A DNA stretch of 64,000 bases from CAIKMD01 sp036501365 (GTDB lineage: Bacteria; Pseudomonadota; Alphaproteobacteria; ATCC43930; CGMCC-115725): the NCBI GenBank assembly GCA_036501365.1, contig DASYAL010000018.1, forward strand, positions 56,650 to 120,649, in the 5' to 3' direction. The position numbers and the translations under genes are program-made. Below the pieces are notes generated by a model, which was not told the DNA's origin, did not search any database, and was given only the letters and a program-made list of their open reading frames with translations. Position 1 is the stretch's first letter, and each line of letters begins with the position of its first letter. Positions 59,810 to 64,000 of this stretch are shown here, piece by piece.

Positions 59810-59877
59810 GGCGCGAATGCTTGTTGACAAGCGCGCCGCTGTCAAGCCAAGAGGCCCGCGGTAAGCGGGAGCGCGTG

Positions 59878-60891
59878 ATGGAATTCGGCGTCTTCGACCA
59901 TATCGACAGCAGCGGCCAGGACTTGCGCGATTTCTATGCGACGCGGCTGCGGCTGGTCGAGCGCTACGACCGCGCCGGCTTCTACGCCTATCACGTCGCC
60001 GAGCATCACGGCACGCCCTTGGGCCTCGCGCCCTCGCCCACCGTCTTTCTTTCGGCGGCGATCCAGCGCACGACGCGGCTGCGGCTCGGGCCGCTGGTCT
60101 TCATCCTGCCGCTCTACAACCCGCTGCGCCTCATCGACGAGATCGCGATGCTCGACCAGATGAGCGGCGGGCGCTTGGAGCTCGGCATCGGCCGCGGCAC
60201 CTCGCCGCTCGAAGCCGCGCTGTTCAATTCCGATCACGGCAAATCCGCCGCGGTCTATGCCGAGGCGCTGCAGGTGATCCTCAAGGGGTTGACGCAGCCG
60301 GTGCTCGACCACGAAGGCGAGTTCTATCGCTTCAAGAACATCCCGATGGCGCTGCGGCCGCTGTAGCTTCCGCATCCGCCGCTCTGGATCGGCGGCCATT
60401 CGATCGACGGCGCGGCGCGCGCAGCACGCATGGGCGCGAATTACGTGACGCAGGACACGGCGGAGGCTTCGCGCCCTTATAGCGACAGCTATCGCGCCGC
60501 CTGGCACGCGGCTTGGGGCGAGAAGCCACCGCCGAAGCTCGGCCTGTTGCGCTTCATCGTCGTCGCCGAGACCGACGCCGAGGCCGAGCGGCTCGCGCGC
60601 CGCGCCTATCCGAAATGGCACGACGCCTACGATCATCTCTACCGCAAGCACGGGCTGGTGCATGAGCGCGGCGAAAAGACGGCGACCTACGAGGTGACCT
60701 TCGCCAACGGGGTGCGCGGCATTTGCGGCGCGCCGGCGAAAGTCATCCGCGAGCTGCGCGCCCAGGCCGAGATCGCCGGCGTCAACTATCTCGTCGGCCA
60801 GTTCTGCTTCGGCGATCTGAGCGAGGACGAAGTCGCGCGCTCGATCGATCTCTTTGCGCGCGAGGTAATGCCGGCGCTGAAGGCGCTCTAG
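59878..60891 (+). pseudogene. LLM flavin-dependent oxidoreductase gene with in-frame TAG
   Basis: Read in one frame from the ATG at 59878, the gene encodes a luciferase-like monooxygenase of about 337 residues: MEFGVFDHIDSSG, YHVAEHHGTPLGLAPSP, MLDQMSGGRLELGIGRG, then LRPL, a TAG at 60364-60366, LPHPPLWIGGHSIDGAARAA, and a normal C-terminus. The family reads Q or K at that place before PHPPLW, so a CAG-to-TAG change is the simplest account. No other frame shift is visible. Truncated product, readthrough, or sequencing error all remain possible. Its intact paralogue is at 4884-5972. Confidence 0.85.
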
Positions 60892-60895
60892 CGGC

Positions 60896-61882
60896 TCACG
60901 ACCAGCGCGCGAAGCCGAGACCGGTGCCCGAGAGCGCGAGCGTGCGATAGCCCGGGATATAGGCCGACCAGGTCACCTCGAGATGCGTCGCCGCCGCGGC
61001 GGCGACGATCCAATTGCGGATCTCCGAACTTCCAGCGAGCAACCGATAGGGCTTCAGCGCGCCGAGGAAGTCGAGGTCCTTGCGCTTGATCGCCTCGAAG
61101 ATCGAGCGGTCGAGATCCTCCTCGACGCGGAAATGGCTCATCCCGCCCGAAGCCATGATGCCGACGCGCTTGTCGCCCGGTAACGCTTCGACGATCGCGC
61201 GGATGGCGCGGCCGAACGCGACGCAGCGCTGCGGCGTCGGCTGGTTCGGCGGGTTGTAGGTGTTGAGGAACACCGGGATGATCGGCACCGCCGCCCCGTG
61301 CAGATAGCGGTGATGCACGAAGGAATAAGCGTGGCCCTCGCCCTCGCTCGGCGGGATCGTCTTCACCGCCGAAACGTCGAAGCCCTTGCCGACGAGATTC
61401 TCGATGAGATCGAGCGCGAGCTTGCCGTCGCACGGATAGGTGACCGCTTTGCCCGGCTCGGCGCGCTGCTGCTGTGCATATTTGTACCAATCGGGATCGG
61501 GCTTGTCCGGCCGCGCCACATTGACGAGGCTGTCGCCGTAATAGATCGCGATCGACGGCATGTTGTTGTCATGGAACAGCTCATATTGGTCGTCGCCGCA
61601 GATGATCAGCGCATCGAGCTTGGCGCCGCGCAGCTCCTCGCCCATGCGGTCCATCGCGCGCTGCGTCGCGTGATAGCGCTCGGTGATCGCCTCCGGCGTC
61701 ACCAGCGACGGTGCGTTCGGCGGCGCTTCCGCCAGCACCTGCTGATAGCTGATCGGATGGCCGAGCTTGTCGTAGAACGGCAGGCGGTCGTCGCGGTCGC
61801 CGAACTTCGCGACCCAATCCTCGAGCGTGCAGGTCAGCATGACGCTGTGCGATGACGCAAAAGCGGCGGCCAGACGGGCCAT
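60896..61882 (-). CDS. LigB-type extradiol dioxygenase-like protein
   Basis: A 328-residue class III extradiol dioxygenase-like protein. N-terminal ASSHSVML contributes a possible His ligand; the place of PDHW in the 1305-2129 paralogue is taken by CGDDQYELFHD, with Gln in line with the second His, while FHD offers a nearby alternative. MASGGMSHF and EIRNWIVA at the C-terminus are kept, the latter with the probable Glu ligand. There is no LigA partner beside it. Convergent with the broken LLM gene. The substrate is unknown. Confidence 0.85.
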   Translation of the reverse strand: MARLAAAFASSHSVMLTCTLEDWVAKFGDRDDRLPFYDKLGHPISYQQVLAEAPPNAPSLVTPEAITERYHATQRAMDRMGEELRGAKLDALIICGDDQYELFHDNNMPSIAIYYGDSLVNVARPDKPDPDWYKYAQQQRAEPGKAVTYPCDGKLALDLIENLVGKGFDVSAVKTIPPSEGEGHAYSFVHHRYLHGAAVPIIPVFLNTYNPPNQPTPQRCVAFGRAIRAIVEALPGDKRVGIMASGGMSHFRVEEDLDRSIFEAIKRKDLDFLGALKPYRLLAGSSEIRNWIVAAAAATHLEVTWSAYIPGYRTLALSGTGLGFARWS

Positions 61883-61969
61883 GCGCGCAAATCCTTCTCT
61901 CTGGCGAAACGCATTGTAAACTGCCGCGCGTTGCTCGCAACCTTTGGGCCCCTATGTTTGGTGCCATGC

Positions 61970-63169
61970 ATGCCTGATCCTGCCCACGCGCCCACCCTGC
62001 CGCTCGCCGATCTGCGCGTTTTGGAATTCACCCAGAACGTGATGGGGCCGAGCGGCGGACTGGTGCTGGCCGATCTCGGCGCCGATGTGGTGAAGGTCGA
62101 GCCGCTCGGCGGCGACGTGACGCGCGGCCTCGGCGGCTTCGCCTCGGGCTTCTTCAACTATTTCAGCCGCAACAAGCGCAGCCTCGCCATCGACCTGAAG
62201 AGCGCGGCCGGCCGAGCCGTCATCCATCGCCTTGTCGCCCACGCCGACATCGTCCTCGAGAATTACGCGCCCGGCACGATGGAGCGCTTGGGTTGCGGCT
62301 ACGAGGCGCTCGCCGCGACCAATCCGCGGCTGATCTATTGCGCACTGAAAGGCTATCTCTCCGGCCCCTATGAAAGTCGCGCCGCGCTCGACGAGGTGGC
62401 GCAGTTCCAATCGGGCCTTGCCTATATGACCGGGCCGCGCGGCCGGCCCTTGCGCGCGGGCGCCTCGGTGGTCGACATCCTCGGCGGCACTTTCGCCGCG
62501 GTCGCGATCCTCGCCGCCTTGCGCGAGCGCGATAAGACCGCCAAGGGCCAGCTCGTCAAAAGCGCGCTTTATGAATCCGCGGTCTATCTCATGAGCACGC
62601 ATATGGCGGGCAGCGCCTTCAACCGCATCGACCATGTCGTGCCGATGCCCGAGCGCGGCCCGGCCTGGGGCATCTATCAGGTGTTCAAGAGCGCCGACGG
62701 CCAGGACATCTTCGTCGCCGCGACCAGCGACGCGTTGTGGCAGCGTTTCTGCGAGGTATTCGAGCGGCCCGACCTCGCCGCCGATAAGCGGCTCACGCGC
62801 AACATCGACCGCATCCGCGAACGCGACTGGCTGATCCCGACCGTGAGCGAGACTTTGGCGAAGCTCAGCCGCGCCGAGATCGAGCGGCGCTGCGAGAGCG
62901 CCAGCATCGCCTTCGCACCGGTCGGCACGGTCGAGGATCTGTGGACCGATCGGCATTTGAAGGCCGGCGGGCTGGTCAAGACGACCTTGTCGAACGGAGT
63001 CGAGGCCAAGCTGCCGAAGCTGCCGATCGAGCTCGGCGGGCGCCGGCCGGAGAAGCGCCGCGATCCGCCGCAGATCGGCGCACATACGCGCGCGGTGCTG
63101 GCTGAGGCAGGCTTGAGCGCGGGGGAGATCGACGCGCTGATCCGCGATAAAGTGATCGCAGAGCGATAA
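61970..63169 (+). CDS. CaiB/BaiF family CoA-transferase
   Basis: A 399-residue class III CoA-transferase. The opening LRVLEFTQNVMGPSGGLVLADLGADVVKVEPLGGD is characteristic (shown here in pieces: LADLGADVVKVE and the FTQNVMGP loop), with SLAIDLKSAAGR, VLENYAPGTMERLG and the conserved Asp region in RAALDEVAQFQSG, which probably supplies the acyl-accepting Asp. These enzymes move CoA between carboxylic acids. The start is ATG 61970 (MPDPAHAP); an upstream TTG is in frame. It is followed 14 bp later by an SDR. Confidence 0.92.
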   Translation: MPDPAHAPTLPLADLRVLEFTQNVMGPSGGLVLADLGADVVKVEPLGGDVTRGLGGFASGFFNYFSRNKRSLAIDLKSAAGRAVIHRLVAHADIVLENYAPGTMERLGCGYEALAATNPRLIYCALKGYLSGPYESRAALDEVAQFQSGLAYMTGPRGRPLRAGASVVDILGGTFAAVAILAALRERDKTAKGQLVKSALYESAVYLMSTHMAGSAFNRIDHVVPMPERGPAWGIYQVFKSADGQDIFVAATSDALWQRFCEVFERPDLAADKRLTRNIDRIRERDWLIPTVSETLAKLSRAEIERRCESASIAFAPVGTVEDLWTDRHLKAGGLVKTTLSNGVEAKLPKLPIELGGRRPEKRRDPPQIGAHTRAVLAEAGLSAGEIDALIRDKVIAER

Positions 63170-63183
63170 CGAGGGAGGAAGCA

Positions 63184-63936
<753 letters not shown>

Positions 63937-63947
63937 AGGAAGCGACG

Positions 63948-64000
63948 ATGGGCAAGCTCGACGGCAAGGTCGCGATCGTTACCGGCGCGGCATCGGGGAT
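63948..64000 (+). CDS. SDR family oxidoreductase, N-terminal fragment (cut by window end)
   Basis: The ATG at 63948 begins MGKLDGKVAIVTGAASG, the start of a further classical SDR nearly identical in its opening to the preceding gene. Only 17 codons are within the window. It is 11 bp downstream of the SDR gene with a GAAGGAAGC site, so the two are likely tandem paralogues in one operon. Confidence 0.85.
   Translation, partial: MGKLDGKVAIVTGAASG

Noticed and set aside
60364..60366. Pyrrolysine insertion at TAG in the LLM gene
   Set aside because: The position is normally Gln or Lys in relatives and no pyrrolysine machinery is visible here; a nonsense change is simpler.

Overview
The window is a GC-rich, densely packed bacterial chromosome segment, most likely from an alphaproteobacterium. 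The evidence is the high-GC codon use, a COQ7-type ubiquinone hydroxylase, DsbB/DedA/HemD housekeeping genes, many catabolic enzymes of the soil-alphaproteobacterial kind, and interspersed palindromes of types I associate with alphaproteobacteria. I cannot name genus or family from sequence alone. About 60 protein genes, one intron-containing tRNA gene and at least nine palindromic repeat elements can be supported. No phage, transposase or CRISPR array is visible.

Layout. 1-4.7 kb: end of an MFS carrier, a VOC protein with a LigA/LigB-type extradiol dioxygenase pair, a quinone-oxidoreductase-like enzyme and a second MFS carrier. 4.9-7.0 kb: a flavin-dependent monooxygenase and a TctC/Bug-type binding protein. 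7.07-7.36 kb: tRNA-Leu(CAA) split by a 210-nt group I intron. 7.4-9.7 kb: MaoC, DedA, DsbB and COQ7, the last three overlapping or nearly so. 9.8-14.5 kb: an operon of alpha/beta hydrolase, ABC permease, ABC ATPase and two paralogous amidohydrolases. 15.7-21.4 kb (minus): SDR, extradiol/VOC enzyme and hydantoinase-type A and B subunits. 22.7-29.8 kb: two ThDP enzymes around a VOC dioxygenase (minus), then SDR, hydrolase and FAH-family protein (plus). 29.8-36 kb: cardiolipin-synthase-like lipoprotein, SLC13/RCK carrier, a basic small protein, MFS carrier and LpxR-like outer-membrane deacylase. 36-42 kb: MDR reductase, phasin-like protein, HemD, GNAT and a large transketolase/PDH-E1-like enzyme. 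42-47.8 kb: small VOC and YCII proteins, a MoaD-like/BNR-repeat pair, serine hydrolase, DoxX, MarR and enoyl-CoA hydratase. 47.8-54 kb: UbiD decarboxylase, third ThDP enzyme, a DUF559 nuclease-like gene enclosed by inverted REP hairpins, PIG3-like reductase and ABC binding protein. 54-64 kb: cytochrome b561, MFS, an Ogt-AlkA fusion, two-domain VOC protein, another ABC binding protein, an LLM monooxygenase gene broken by an in-frame TAG, a second LigB-type dioxygenase, CoA-transferase and SDRs.

The overall theme is uptake and breakdown of aromatic or other organic acids: carriers and ABC/TTT binding proteins bring substrates in, extradiol dioxygenases, flavin monooxygenases and UbiD act on rings, and ThDP, amidohydrolase, FAH, MaoC, enoyl-CoA hydratase, CoA-transferase and SDR enzymes process fragments. 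Exact substrates cannot be read from sequence. The points most worth a second look are the group I intron in tRNA-Leu(CAA) with a C-G pair at its 5' splice site, the DUF559 gene bounded by REP hairpins, the Ogt-AlkA fusion and the nonsense-interrupted LLM gene.
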